64,000 nucleotides of DNA from JAHRAW01 sp965262585 (GTDB lineage Bacteria > Pseudomonadota > Gammaproteobacteria > Arenicellales > Poriferihabitantaceae). This document shows positions 46,527 to 55,351 of the stretch, piece after piece. Under the pieces are notes generated by a model. The model saw only the letters and a list, made by a program, of their open reading frames with translations, was not told the DNA's origin and ran no database searches. The translations under genes were made by a program, and so were the position numbers. The stretch lies in contig OZ253546.1 of the NCBI GenBank assembly GCA_965262585.1, forward strand, positions 372,001 through 436,000. Reading direction: 5' to 3'. Within the stretch, counting starts at the first letter, position 1. The number at the start of each line of letters is the position of its first letter.

Positions 46527-48131
46527 TTGATCGATCTTGATTTTCGTGTTTCCTATCCCGCTGCGCGGATGCCGGTGATGGCGAAGAATGTCGTTGCCAC
46601 TTCCCAGCCGCTGGCGGTGCAGGCCGGGATTGCGGCGTTGCAAGACGGCGGCAATGCGGTGGACGCCGCGCTTGCCGCCGCCATCACGCTGACCGTGGTG
46701 GAGCCGACCAGCAACGGCATCGGTTCGGATGCGTTTTGTATGGTGTGGGACGGCGAGAAATTGCACGGATTGAATGCGTCCGGGCGCAGTCCGGCGGCGG
46801 TGGCGGCGGCGGATTTTGACGGGCGGAGCGAGATGCCGTTGCGGGGCTGGGATTCGGTGACCGTGCCGGGTTGCGTGAGCGCATGGGTGGCGTTGTCGGA
46901 GCGCTTCGGGAAACTGCCATTTGCGCGGTTGTTCGAGGCCGCCATCGGCTATGCGCGTGACGGCTTTATGGTCTCGCCGATTACCGCCGAGGCGTGGTCT
47001 GATGCGCCGGAAATTTTCAAGGATTTCCCCGATTTTGCGCCGTTTCTGCCCGGCGGACGGGCACCGCAAGCGGGCCGGCGATTCCGCTTTCCGGAACAAG
47101 CCGATACCCTGCAAGCCATCGCCACAAGCAACGGCGAAGCGTTTTACCGTGGCGAGATTGCCGACAAAATCGCCGCCGCCGCCAGTAACGCCGACTCAAA
47201 ACTAACCCGCGCAGACCTCGCCGAACATCGTTGCGACTGGGTCGACACCATTTCCAACCGATATAGATCCCATCACTGCGGCGAAGTCGAACTTCACGAA
47301 ATTCCCCCCAACGGCCAGGGGCTGGCGGCGCTGATTATGCTGGGCATCGTCGAACAACATAGAATCCGGCGTTATGAAATCGATTCGGCGGATTTTTTTC
47401 ACCTGCAGATCGAAGCGATGAAACTGGCCTTTGCGGACGCGCACCGCTATATCGCCGATCACGACCATTTGGAATTTCCGGTGTATCGACTCCTCGACCC
47501 GGACTATCTCAAACAACGCGCCGCGCTTGTGGACATGAACCGCGCCGGTAATCCCGACTACGGTCTGCCCGATTACGGCGGCACCGTGTATCTCACCAGC
47601 GCCGACCAAAACGGTATGATGGTTTCGTTTATTCAGAGTAATTTTTGGGGATTCGGTTCGGGCATCGTGATTCCCGGCACCGGCATCAGTTTGCAAAACC
47701 GCGCCGCCGGTTTCAGCCTCAAGCCGGGGCATCCCAACCGCATCGCCGGTGGCAAGCGACCGTTTCACACCATCATCCCCGGCTTTTTGATGCGCGGCGG
47801 GCGGCCGTTGATGAGTTTCGGCGTGATGGGCGGCCCGATGCAGCCACAAGGACACGCGCAGATGGTGATTCGGATTTGCGATTACGGCCAGAACCCCCAG
47901 AGCGCGAGCGATGCGCCACGTTGGCAGGTGACAGAGGGCTGCCATATCGCGCTGGAATCCGGCGTTGACCGGGCGGTGAAGGATGAATTACTGCGGCGTG
48001 GCCATCGCATGCATACCGACCGCACCGACAAACTCTTTTCCATGGGCGGCGCGCAACTGATTTACGCCACCGCCGATGGCTATATCGCCGGCTCCGATCA
48101 TCGCAAGGACGGCATGGCGGCGGGTTTTTGA
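46527..48131 (+). CDS. ggt: Gamma-glutamyltransferase family protein
   Basis: 534 aa. VVATSQPLAVQAGIAALQDGGNAVDAALAAAITLTVVEPTSNGIGSDAFC is the family's N-terminal block. The autocleavage site is GGTVYLTSAD, where the Thr becomes the N-terminal nucleophile of the small subunit, and GGPMQPQGHAQMV follows. Family members cleave or transfer gamma-glutamyl groups, as from glutathione. No signal peptide is seen, unlike classical periplasmic Ggt, so it may be cytoplasmic as in the YwrD/acylase-like branch. The start is TTG 46527; ATG 46569 is an alternative. mtgA begins immediately after its stop. Confidence 0.88.
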   Translation: MIDLDFRVSYPAARMPVMAKNVVATSQPLAVQAGIAALQDGGNAVDAALAAAITLTVVEPTSNGIGSDAFCMVWDGEKLHGLNASGRSPAAVAAADFDGRSEMPLRGWDSVTVPGCVSAWVALSERFGKLPFARLFEAAIGYARDGFMVSPITAEAWSDAPEIFKDFPDFAPFLPGGRAPQAGRRFRFPEQADTLQAIATSNGEAFYRGEIADKIAAAASNADSKLTRADLAEHRCDWVDTISNRYRSHHCGEVELHEIPPNGQGLAALIMLGIVEQHRIRRYEIDSADFFHLQIEAMKLAFADAHRYIADHDHLEFPVYRLLDPDYLKQRAALVDMNRAGNPDYGLPDYGGTVYLTSADQNGMMVSFIQSNFWGFGSGIVIPGTGISLQNRAAGFSLKPGHPNRIAGGKRPFHTIIPGFLMRGGRPLMSFGVMGGPMQPQGHAQMVIRICDYGQNPQSASDAPRWQVTEGCHIALESGVDRAVKDELLRRGHRMHTDRTDKLFSMGGAQLIYATADGYIAGSDHRKDGMAAGF

Positions 48132-48824
48132 GTGGCTATGTTTAAGCAGGCACTACGCACCGGGTTGTTCGCGGTGGCGGGCTTTGTGTTGGCGGGCATG
48201 GTGGTGGTCGGCAGTTTGCGTTGGATCGATCCGATTACTTCTTCGGTCATCTTTCAGCAACAATTTGTCGGCGAGCATCGCAGTTCGCAGCGGGGTTCTT
48301 TTGACTGGCGACCATTGCGGAAAATCTCGAAGCCGATGACGGTGGCGGTGATTGCGGCGGAAGACCAACGATTTTTGCGGCATTACGGATTGGATTTTGT
48401 CGAATTGTTCAAGACCCTGCGCGAGGGCAAAAACCGACCACGCGGCGCCAGCACGATTACCCAGCAGGTCGCAAAAAACATGTTTTTGTGGAGCGCGCGA
48501 AGTTATCCGCGCAAGTTTCTCGAAGCGGTGTTGGCGGTTTATATCGACCGCGTCTGGGGCAAGCGTCGGGTGCTCGAAATGTATCTCAACATCGTGCAGT
48601 TTGGTCCCGGTATTTATGGCGTGGAAAACGCCGCGCAGCATTTCTTCGGCAAATCCGCGTCTCGACTAAACCGTCATGAAGCCGCACGATTGGCGGCGGT
48701 GCTACCCAATCCAAACCACCGAGCCGCCGACAACCCGAATACGCAAGTGCTCAACCGTCAGACTTGGATCTTGCGGCAGATGCAAAACCTCGACGGAGCC
48801 GAATTGATTGATAACCTGCGTTGA
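48132..48824 (+). CDS. mtgA: Monofunctional biosynthetic peptidoglycan transglycosylase
   Basis: 230 aa. An N-terminal membrane anchor (about residues 10-30) is followed by a GT51 domain: MTVAVIAAEDQRFLRHYGLDF with the catalytic Glu, RGASTITQQVAKNMFLW, RSYPRKFLEAVLAVYIDRVWGKRRVLEMYLNIVQFG and GVENAAQHFFGKSASRLNRHEAARLAAVLPNPN. It polymerises glycan strands from lipid II. GTG at 48132 abuts the ggt stop; an ATG lies two codons on. Confidence 0.95.
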   Translation: MAMFKQALRTGLFAVAGFVLAGMVVVGSLRWIDPITSSVIFQQQFVGEHRSSQRGSFDWRPLRKISKPMTVAVIAAEDQRFLRHYGLDFVELFKTLREGKNRPRGASTITQQVAKNMFLWSARSYPRKFLEAVLAVYIDRVWGKRRVLEMYLNIVQFGPGIYGVENAAQHFFGKSASRLNRHEAARLAAVLPNPNHRAADNPNTQVLNRQTWILRQMQNLDGAELIDNLR

Positions 48825-49161
48825 ACGGTATTTAGTCGCGGCGAAAATGTTTTGGGTAGAGCAAAAGGTCATGCCAATTTAAGTATCGGTTGATACGCGA
48901 TTGGTATTAATAAGGAGCGGCTGCGCCGCACATGTCTTACTGGATTCCCGCCTGCGCGGGAATGACGAATTAGAATGTTTATATTGTATAATTACGGTTG
49001 TCCGCGCAATATTATTTGCGAACTTATAGGCATTTAGTGCCCGGTGATGTTGAATTTTGGGAGTATAATGTAGAGACAACTCACGCTGAGAAACTATGCG
49101 TCCGGTAAATCGTTTCACCTGACATCAATCTTTTATATCGCGCCGTTGGAGGCGAATCACT
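48825..49161. other. Intergenic region between mtgA and the TRAP binding-protein gene
   Basis: 337 bp without a supported gene. It contains a dispersed palindromic element (48911-48973) and an AT-rich stretch beyond 48975 where the promoter of the TRAP genes presumably lies. A GGAG Shine-Dalgarno site precedes the start at 49162. No convincing -35/-10 pair could be chosen by eye. Confidence 0.6.
48911..48973. repeat. Dispersed palindromic element related to those after mnmG
   Basis: Begins TAAGGAGCGGCTGCGCC, like 12036-12052, then CTGGATTCCCG and CGGGAATGACGA as in the 69-bp repeats. Its core ATTCCCGC-CTGC-GCGGGAAT is a perfect 8-bp hairpin with a 4-base loop. The long middle found at 12.1 and 12.3 kb is missing, so this looks like the minimal form of the same family. 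Confidence 0.8.
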
Positions 49162-50145
49162 ATGAAAAAAACTATTGTTGTTTCACTACTCGCCGCGGGA
49201 CTTGCGGGCGGTGGCATTCTCGCCACTCCCGTTCATTCCGCGGAGCAAACTTTTGTGTCCATCGGCACCGGTGGCGTAACCGGGGTTTATTACCCGACCG
49301 GCGGAGCGATTTGCCGGCTGGTAAATAAAAACCGCAAAGAACACGGCATCCGTTGTTCGGTCGAGTCCACCGGCGGTTCGGTGTATAACATCAACACCAT
49401 CCGTGGCGGCGAATTGGACTTGGGCGTGGCGCAGTCGGACTGGCAGTATCACGCCTACAACGGCACCGGCAAAGAAGCGTTCATCTCCGCCGGCCCATTC
49501 GAGGAATTGCGCGCCGTGTTTTCGGTTCATCCCGAGCCCATCAGCATCATCGCACGCACCGATTCCGGCATCAAACACATCGATGATCTGGTCGGCAAGC
49601 GCGTCAATATCGGCAACCCCGGTTCCGGCACCGAAGCGACTTGGAAGGTCGTGTGGAAAGCACTCGGCCACAGCAAAGACGATCTGAAACTGGCATCGCA
49701 AATGAAATCGGCGGAAACTCCGGGGGCATTGTGCGATAACAAAATCGATGCGTTCTTCTGGCTGGTCGGCAACCCGGCGGCCTTGAACAAAGAAGCGACC
49801 ACCACTTGCGATGCAAACTTCGTCGAAGTCAGCGGCGCGGCGGTGGATAAATTAGTCGCCGAAAATTCGTTTTACCGCTATGCCACCATCCCCGGCGGCA
49901 TGTATCGCGGCAACCCGGACGACATCCAAACCTTCGGCGTGGGCGCAACCTTCGTCACTTCGACCTCGGTTTCGGAAGATGTCATTTATGAAATCGTCAA
50001 AGCCGTGTTCGATAATTTTGGCGACTTCAAAAAACTCCACCCGGCCTTCAGCGTCCTCAAAGAAAGCGAGATGATCAAAGACGCCCTGTCAGCGCCGTTG
50101 CACGCCGGTGCGGTGAAGTACTATAAGGAACGCGGTTGGATGTAA
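49162..50145 (+). CDS. TAXI-family TRAP transporter solute-binding protein
   Basis: 327 aa with a signal peptide (MKKTIVVSLLAAGLAGGGILATPVHSAE). TFVSIGTGGVTGVYYPTGGAICRLVNKNRKEHGIR and VESTGGSVYNINTIRGGELDLGVAQSDW are the TAXI signature region; also RVNIGNPGSGTEAT. It captures a solute in the periplasm for the fused permease encoded at 52016-54619. Family members take up glutamate and other organic acids; this one's ligand is unknown. The ATG is preceded by GGAG. An intrinsic terminator lies 47 bp after the stop. Confidence 0.94.
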   Translation: MKKTIVVSLLAAGLAGGGILATPVHSAEQTFVSIGTGGVTGVYYPTGGAICRLVNKNRKEHGIRCSVESTGGSVYNINTIRGGELDLGVAQSDWQYHAYNGTGKEAFISAGPFEELRAVFSVHPEPISIIARTDSGIKHIDDLVGKRVNIGNPGSGTEATWKVVWKALGHSKDDLKLASQMKSAETPGALCDNKIDAFFWLVGNPAALNKEATTTCDANFVEVSGAAVDKLVAENSFYRYATIPGGMYRGNPDDIQTFGVGATFVTSTSVSEDVIYEIVKAVFDNFGDFKKLHPAFSVLKESEMIKDALSAPLHAGAVKYYKERGWM

Positions 50146-50192
50146 TGCAGTAAATACAACTTACGCAACTTTTTCTATTGAGGGGGTAGGCC

Positions 50193-50216
50193 GGGGGGCC
50201 AGTCCCCCCTTTTTTT
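50193..50216 (+). terminator. Intrinsic terminator after the TAXI binding-protein gene
   Basis: GGGGGG-CCAGT-CCCCCC stem-loop followed by seven T residues. It would let the binding-protein mRNA accumulate separately from the downstream peptidase and permease genes, a usual way to make excess binding protein. Confidence 0.88.
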
Positions 50217-50322
50217 ATCCACGGGCAACGCATTCCATCGGCGGGCATTCCACACCAGCGGCGCCGGGCTTTGGTAAGTGTAAAATCAAGGTCTTTTCCG
50301 AATAACAAACGGGCTTCGGGCA

Positions 50323-51813
50323 ATGGCAAAAGTCGCCGTGGGTGGTTTTCAGCACGAAACCAACGTATTCGCGCCGTATAAAGCCGATTTTTCGGCTTTT
50401 GAGAAACGCGACGAATGGCCGCCGCTTAGTCGTGGCGCGCAAATGCAGGATAACGTTCTTGGCGTGCATCTGCCGGTGAGTGGCGCGATTCGGCGTCTCA
50501 AAACTCTGGGGCATGAAGTTGTGCCGTTGCTGTGGTGCGCGGCCACCCCTTGCGCGCATGTCAGCGAGGATGCATTTGAACGCATCGCCGCCATGATGCT
50601 GGAAACGCTTCGCAACGCCATGCCCGTTGATGGCGTGTTGCTGGATCTGCACGGCGCTATGGTATGCGAGCATTTGGCGGACGGCGATGGCGAGTTGTTG
50701 CGCCGCGTGCGTGCCGTGGTGGGAGATTCCATTCCGGTGGCGGCCTCCCTCGACCTGCACGCGAATATCAGCGACCTGATGGTGGATCAATCTAGCGTGC
50801 TCGAGGCCTACCGCACCTACCCCCATGTCGACATGGGGGACACCGGAACTCGCACCGCGAATCATCTGGACGCGCTTTTGCGCCACCAACTGCGGCGTTT
50901 TCCCGGCACCGCCATTCGCCGCCCGGATTTCCTGATTCCATTGAACTGGGGTTGCACCCTGATGGACCCGGCCCGGTCAATCTATGCGTTGCTGGCCACG
51001 CAGGTGCGGGGAGAAGTTGCCGGTTTGTCGTTGGCTTGCGGATTCCCGCATTCCGATGTAGTTGAAGCGGGTCCGGCGGTGGTCGCCTATGGCTTCGACC
51101 GCAAAGCCGTGGATGCGGCGGCGGATGATCTGCTGAAGGCGATTCAACACCGCGAGAAGGAGTTTTGCGGACGCCTTTACGGCGTGGATGACGGAATAAC
51201 CGAAGCGCTTCGCCTGTCACGGGATGCGCACGGGCCGGTGATTATCGCCGACACTCAGGACAATCCGGGCGGCGGCGGCCCCGGCGATACCACGGAAATC
51301 TTGCGCGCCCTGATCGCCCACCGGGCGGAACATGCGCTGGTCGGCATCATCAGCGACCCACTGGCTGCGGAGCATGCGCACACGGCGGGCAAAAATTCGG
51401 TGATCCGCATCGCGTTGGGCGGAAAGTCCGGTTGCGCTGGCAGTCAGCCCTGTGAGGCACAATTTCGGGTTGTGGCGCTCTCCGACGGTTGTTTTCAAGC
51501 CAGCGGGCCGATGCTGGCCGGTGCCCATATGGATCTGGGACTCACCGCGCTGCTTGAAACCGGCGGCGTTCAGGTAGTAGTCGGTTCCAAACCAATCCAA
51601 ACCATGGATCAGTCCATGTTTCGCCATCTGGGAATCGAACCCTCGGCGATGAAAATTATCGCCCTGAAAAGCAGCGTTCATTTTCGCAACGACTTCCAAG
51701 AGATGTCCTCGGCAATCCTGGTGGTAGTCGCTCCCGGCCCGGTAGCCGCCGACCTTGCCGAACTGCCCTTCCAAACCCCCCGCTTGCGAAAAATTGTCAC
51801 ACAAACCGGGTAG
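50323..51813 (+). CDS. M81-family metallopeptidase (MlrC-like)
   Basis: 496 aa. It starts KVAVGGFQHETNVFAP with the HETN zinc motif, then VDGVLLDLHGAMVCEH, VAASLDLHANISDLMV, YRTYPHVDMGDTG and later ADTQDNPGGGGPGDTTEIL, the hallmarks of the M81 family. The founding member MlrC (microcystinase C) cleaves linear microcystin products, but most relatives act on unknown small peptides. It lies between the TAXI binding protein and the permease, so its substrate may be what the transporter brings in (inference). A weak CCCGCT/AGCGGG hairpin follows the stop at about 51819-51834. Confidence 0.88.
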   Translation: MAKVAVGGFQHETNVFAPYKADFSAFEKRDEWPPLSRGAQMQDNVLGVHLPVSGAIRRLKTLGHEVVPLLWCAATPCAHVSEDAFERIAAMMLETLRNAMPVDGVLLDLHGAMVCEHLADGDGELLRRVRAVVGDSIPVAASLDLHANISDLMVDQSSVLEAYRTYPHVDMGDTGTRTANHLDALLRHQLRRFPGTAIRRPDFLIPLNWGCTLMDPARSIYALLATQVRGEVAGLSLACGFPHSDVVEAGPAVVAYGFDRKAVDAAADDLLKAIQHREKEFCGRLYGVDDGITEALRLSRDAHGPVIIADTQDNPGGGGPGDTTEILRALIAHRAEHALVGIISDPLAAEHAHTAGKNSVIRIALGGKSGCAGSQPCEAQFRVVALSDGCFQASGPMLAGAHMDLGLTALLETGGVQVVVGSKPIQTMDQSMFRHLGIEPSAMKIIALKSSVHFRNDFQEMSSAILVVVAPGPVAADLAELPFQTPRLRKIVTQTG

Positions 51814-52015
51814 AACTCCCGCTCCTTAGCGGGTTGCCGTGACGCTATGGCGCGAATGTGATAAATTTCACCCCCGACACCGACCCGACAATACTAATAC
51901 CTAACGATGTGCGGTGAATCGGACGCCCGCTCGGTTTCGACAATCCACCCGGGCGGCCTTGGATTTTTTACACGCATGGCAAAACTGCCCTGCCTTACTT
52001 AAGGAACCATTCAAG

Positions 52016-54619
52016 ATGGCCAGTCAAAACGATGAGGCACAACCCGGCAAGAACCCGGACATAGATCAAGCCGCGCTCGATGAACTAGTCGCGTCCACCG
52101 ATTCCGGGGCGCGTAGTCCGGTCGGGGTTATCGGTGCGTTGTTGGCGTGGACGGCTTTTGCGTGGTCGGTGTTTCAGTTGTGGATCGCTTCGCCGCTGCC
52201 GTATATGTTCGGCAATCTCCTTCCGGTGTTGAATAACACCGACACCCGCTCGATTCATCTCGCTTTCGGTTTACTGTTGGCGTTTCTCGCTTATCCGGCG
52301 CTCAAATCATCGCCACGAGATCACATTCCCATTCAAGACTGGGCATTGGCGGCACTCGGCGTTTGCGCCACCATGTATTTGTCGGTGTTCGCGCTGGACC
52401 TCGGCGAGCGTCCCGGCCTGCCGACCACCTCGGATCTGATCATCGCCAGCATCGGCCTGGTGCTGGTGCTCGAAGGAGCGCGGCGGTCGTTGGGCGCGCC
52501 GCTGATGATCATTGCCGGAATTTTCCTTTTGTATGTATTTTTCGGACACCTTGCGCCGGAAGTCATTGCCTGGAAAGGCGCGAGTTACGGCAAGGCGATG
52601 TCGCACATGTGGATCACTCAGGAAGGAGTATTCGGCGTGGCTTTGGGGGTATCCACCTCGATGGTTTTCTTATTCGTGCTATTCGGTTCACTGCTCGAAC
52701 GCGCCGGTGCCGGCAACTATTTCATCTGGGTGGCCTTTTCCCTGCTCGGGCATCTGCGCGGCGGCCCGGCCAAGGCTGCGGTGGTGTCTTCGGGGCTGAC
52801 CGGTCTGGTGTCCGGTTCGTCCATCGCCAACGTGGTAACCACCGGCACCTTCACCATCCCGCTGATGAAGCGGGTCGGCTTCTCCGCCGAAAAGGCCGGC
52901 GCGGTCGAGGTCGCATCATCCACCAACGGCCAACTGACTCCGCCAGTGATGGGCGCGGCGGCCTTTTTGATGATTGAGTTTGTCGGTATTTCTTATATCG
53001 AAGTCATCAAACACGCCTTCCTGCCGGCGATTATTGCCTACATCGCGCTGGTGTACATCGTCCACTTGGAGGCGTGCAAAGCCGGTCTCAAAGGACTGCC
53101 GCGACCGGTGACCAGAAGTTGGCGGCAGTCGCTGCTGGTGATGGTGGTGAATGTGCTCGGCATCATCATTCTCTCCGGTGCCTGTTATTACTTTTTCAAC
53201 GGCCTCAAAGGATTCGCCGGTGACTACACTTTCTGGGCGGCCACGGCGATCATTCTCTTGGTGTATCTGGGGCTGGTGGCATACGCCACCCGATTCCCGG
53301 AACTCGGCCAAAGCGACAAGATCGACAAACTGCCAGTGCCCGGCCCGATCATCAAAGCCGGCTTGTATTACCTGCTGCCGGTGGTGGTGCTGATCTGGTG
53401 TTTGACCGTGGAACGCTTGTCGCCCGGCTTGTCGGCGTTCTACGCATCTTTGCTGATGGTCGTCATTCTGCTAACCCACAAACCAATCAAAGCATTAGTC
53501 AGAAAACAACGCGAGGTCGGCGCGCAAGTCCGCGAGGGGCTGGGTGATTTCAAGGACGGCATGATCGCCGGTGCGCGCAACATGATCGGCATCTCGGTTG
53601 CCACCGCCTGCGCCGGAATCATTCTCGGCACCGTCACCCTGACCGGCATCGGCCTGGTGATGGCGGAATTTGTGGAATTCATCTCCGCCGGCAACCTGAT
53701 GCTGATGCTGCTGTTCACCGCCATCATCAGTTTGATCCTCGGCATGGGATTGCCGACCACCGCCAACTACATCGTGGTGTCGTCGCTGATGGCGCCGGTG
53801 ATCGTCTCGGTCGGCGCCGCCAACGGATTGATCGTGCCGTTAATCGCGGTGCACCTGTTCGTATTTTATTTCGGCATCCTCGCCGACGACACGCCGCCGG
53901 TGGGCCTTGCCGCTTATGCGGCCGCCGCCATCTCCGGTGGCGACCCGATCAAAACCGGCATCCAGGGATTCACCTACGACATCCGCACCGCCATCCTGCC
54001 GTTCCTGTTTATATTCAACACCGAATTGCTGTTGGTCGGCATCGAAAACTGGTGGCACTTAACTTTGGTGGTGGCCTCGGCGACCACCGCCATGCTGCTG
54101 TTTGCCGCCGCCACCCAGGGATTTCTCCTGATCCGCACCAAATGGTGGGAAGTCGCGGCACTGCTGCTGATTTCCTTTACCTTATTCAGGCCGGGCTTGT
54201 GGATGGACATGATCTATTCGCCGCTTGAGAAAGTGGAATCTAGCAAAATCTACCAAGTGGCCGAATCTTTGCCGGTCAATTCGCTGCTGCGGGTGCACGT
54301 CATCGGCGAGACGCTGGAAGGCAACACGGTTGACAAGGTGGTGATGCTGCCCCTCGGTGCCGCCGGCAGCGGCGCGGAACGCCTGGCCACCGCCGCCGGT
54401 CTTGAGTTACGCGAAGAAGACGGCAAGTTTCTGGTGGACAACTTGGTATTCGGCGGCGCCGCAGAACGCCAGCAGATTGATTTCGATTGGGAAGTCGCCG
54501 ACATTCAACGCAAAGCCGACCGCCCAGCCAAACAATGGTTCTTCCTGCCGGCACTCGGACTGCTGGGAATAATCATCCTCTTTCAACGCCGACGGCGAGA
54601 TGCTGTTTTAACTAGTTGA
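52016..54619 (+). CDS. TRAP transporter fused permease (TAXI type, DctM plus DctQ-like)
   Basis: About 867 aa from ATG at 52016 (MASQNDEAQPGK), with AAGGAACC upstream; the open frame starts at 51914 but the added residues are not membrane-like. Roughly 18 spans: a small N-terminal 4-span part (DctQ-like), then the large DctM-like part with SGSSIANVVTTGTFTIPLMKR, VEVASSTNGQLTPPVMGAAAFLM, LGMGLPTTANYIV and ADDTPPVGLAAYAAAAISGGDP. A periplasmic domain of ~100 residues and a last span with a basic tail end it. It moves the ligand of the binding protein inward using the Na+ or H+ gradient. Confidence 0.94.
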   Translation: MASQNDEAQPGKNPDIDQAALDELVASTDSGARSPVGVIGALLAWTAFAWSVFQLWIASPLPYMFGNLLPVLNNTDTRSIHLAFGLLLAFLAYPALKSSPRDHIPIQDWALAALGVCATMYLSVFALDLGERPGLPTTSDLIIASIGLVLVLEGARRSLGAPLMIIAGIFLLYVFFGHLAPEVIAWKGASYGKAMSHMWITQEGVFGVALGVSTSMVFLFVLFGSLLERAGAGNYFIWVAFSLLGHLRGGPAKAAVVSSGLTGLVSGSSIANVVTTGTFTIPLMKRVGFSAEKAGAVEVASSTNGQLTPPVMGAAAFLMIEFVGISYIEVIKHAFLPAIIAYIALVYIVHLEACKAGLKGLPRPVTRSWRQSLLVMVVNVLGIIILSGACYYFFNGLKGFAGDYTFWAATAIILLVYLGLVAYATRFPELGQSDKIDKLPVPGPIIKAGLYYLLPVVVLIWCLTVERLSPGLSAFYASLLMVVILLTHKPIKALVRKQREVGAQVREGLGDFKDGMIAGARNMIGISVATACAGIILGTVTLTGIGLVMAEFVEFISAGNLMLMLLFTAIISLILGMGLPTTANYIVVSSLMAPVIVSVGAANGLIVPLIAVHLFVFYFGILADDTPPVGLAAYAAAAISGGDPIKTGIQGFTYDIRTAILPFLFIFNTELLLVGIENWWHLTLVVASATTAMLLFAAATQGFLLIRTKWWEVAALLLISFTLFRPGLWMDMIYSPLEKVESSKIYQVAESLPVNSLLRVHVIGETLEGNTVDKVVMLPLGAAGSGAERLATAAGLELREEDGKFLVDNLVFGGAAERQQIDFDWEVADIQRKADRPAKQWFFLPALGLLGIIILFQRRRRDAVLTS

Positions 54620-54666
54620 CAGCCGCTGTTTTGTTGATAGAATCACCCTAACCGGAGGAAAAGACC

Positions 54667-55038
54667 ATGAATGCATCGTCCAAGCAATCGCTTTCCGTTA
54701 GCAAAGCCGAAAATGTTATTTCAATCAAAGCATCCCTCGTTGCAACGATTGCCAAAGAAAAACCGGGCTTGTATGTCTCCTATTGCCCTGCGCTGGATTT
54801 ATACAGCCAAGGAAAAACCGAACGAGACGCCGAAAAAAAGATCATTGAAGCAACCGAATTATTCATTGGCTCTTGCCTTGAGCGAGGAGTCTTGAATGAA
54901 GTACTGAAAGAATGCGGTTTCCATGCAATGCAACAAAGACCTCACCACAAAAAATCTAAAAAAACGCAGGCGATGGTTGGCAAACCCTCATGGGAAATTA
55001 ATATCCCCGCTGAACTTCCGGTGATGGCATACGGATAA
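54667..55038 (+). CDS. hicB: HicB-family antitoxin (putative)
   Basis: 123 aa. The HicB-like core is KASLVATIAKEKPGLYVSYCPALDLYSQGKTERDAEKKIIEATELFI, a degenerate RNase-H-like fold that binds HicA. The C-terminal part (basic, then WEINIPAEL) shows no clear ribbon-helix-helix or HTH. It is preceded by GGAGGAAAAG and sits just upstream of the toxin gene, sharing one base of its stop codon with the hicA start. Confidence 0.82.
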   Translation: MNASSKQSLSVSKAENVISIKASLVATIAKEKPGLYVSYCPALDLYSQGKTERDAEKKIIEATELFIGSCLERGVLNEVLKECGFHAMQQRPHHKKSKKTQAMVGKPSWEINIPAELPVMAYG

Positions 55039-55289
55039 TGCCGAAATTGCCGATAGTCAACGGAAGACAGTTGGTAAAGTTTTTCGAAGATAGGGGGTTT
55101 TGCAAATCTCGTCAAAATGGAAGCCACATGATACTGGAGAAAGACGGTATAGAGCGTCCGGTAGTCATACCTAATGACAAAGAATTATCGGTTGGTGTTA
55201 TTTTAAGCAACCTGAAAACCGCCGGAATCTCCCGACAAGATTTTAGTTCTACAATACGGAAGCCAAAGAAAAAACCGACTTCTGATTAG
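55038..55289 (+). CDS. hicA: HicA-family mRNA interferase toxin
   Basis: 83 aa. MPKLPIVNGRQLVKFFEDRGF and RQNGSHMILEKDG with the catalytic His in GSHM, then VVIPNDKELSVGVILSNLKTAGIS, match the HicA/YcfA double-stranded-RNA-binding fold. It would cut mRNA when not held by HicB. The order hicB-hicA is the reverse of the commonest hicA-hicB arrangement but is known. Located between GC-rich metabolic genes. Confidence 0.9.
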   Translation: MPKLPIVNGRQLVKFFEDRGFCKSRQNGSHMILEKDGIERPVVIPNDKELSVGVILSNLKTAGISRQDFSSTIRKPKKKPTSD

Positions 55290-55351
55290 GCGTTCATATT
55301 TGCCGCCTCAACTAGGCAATCAAGATTGTCGGGATACGGGTTGATATTACT

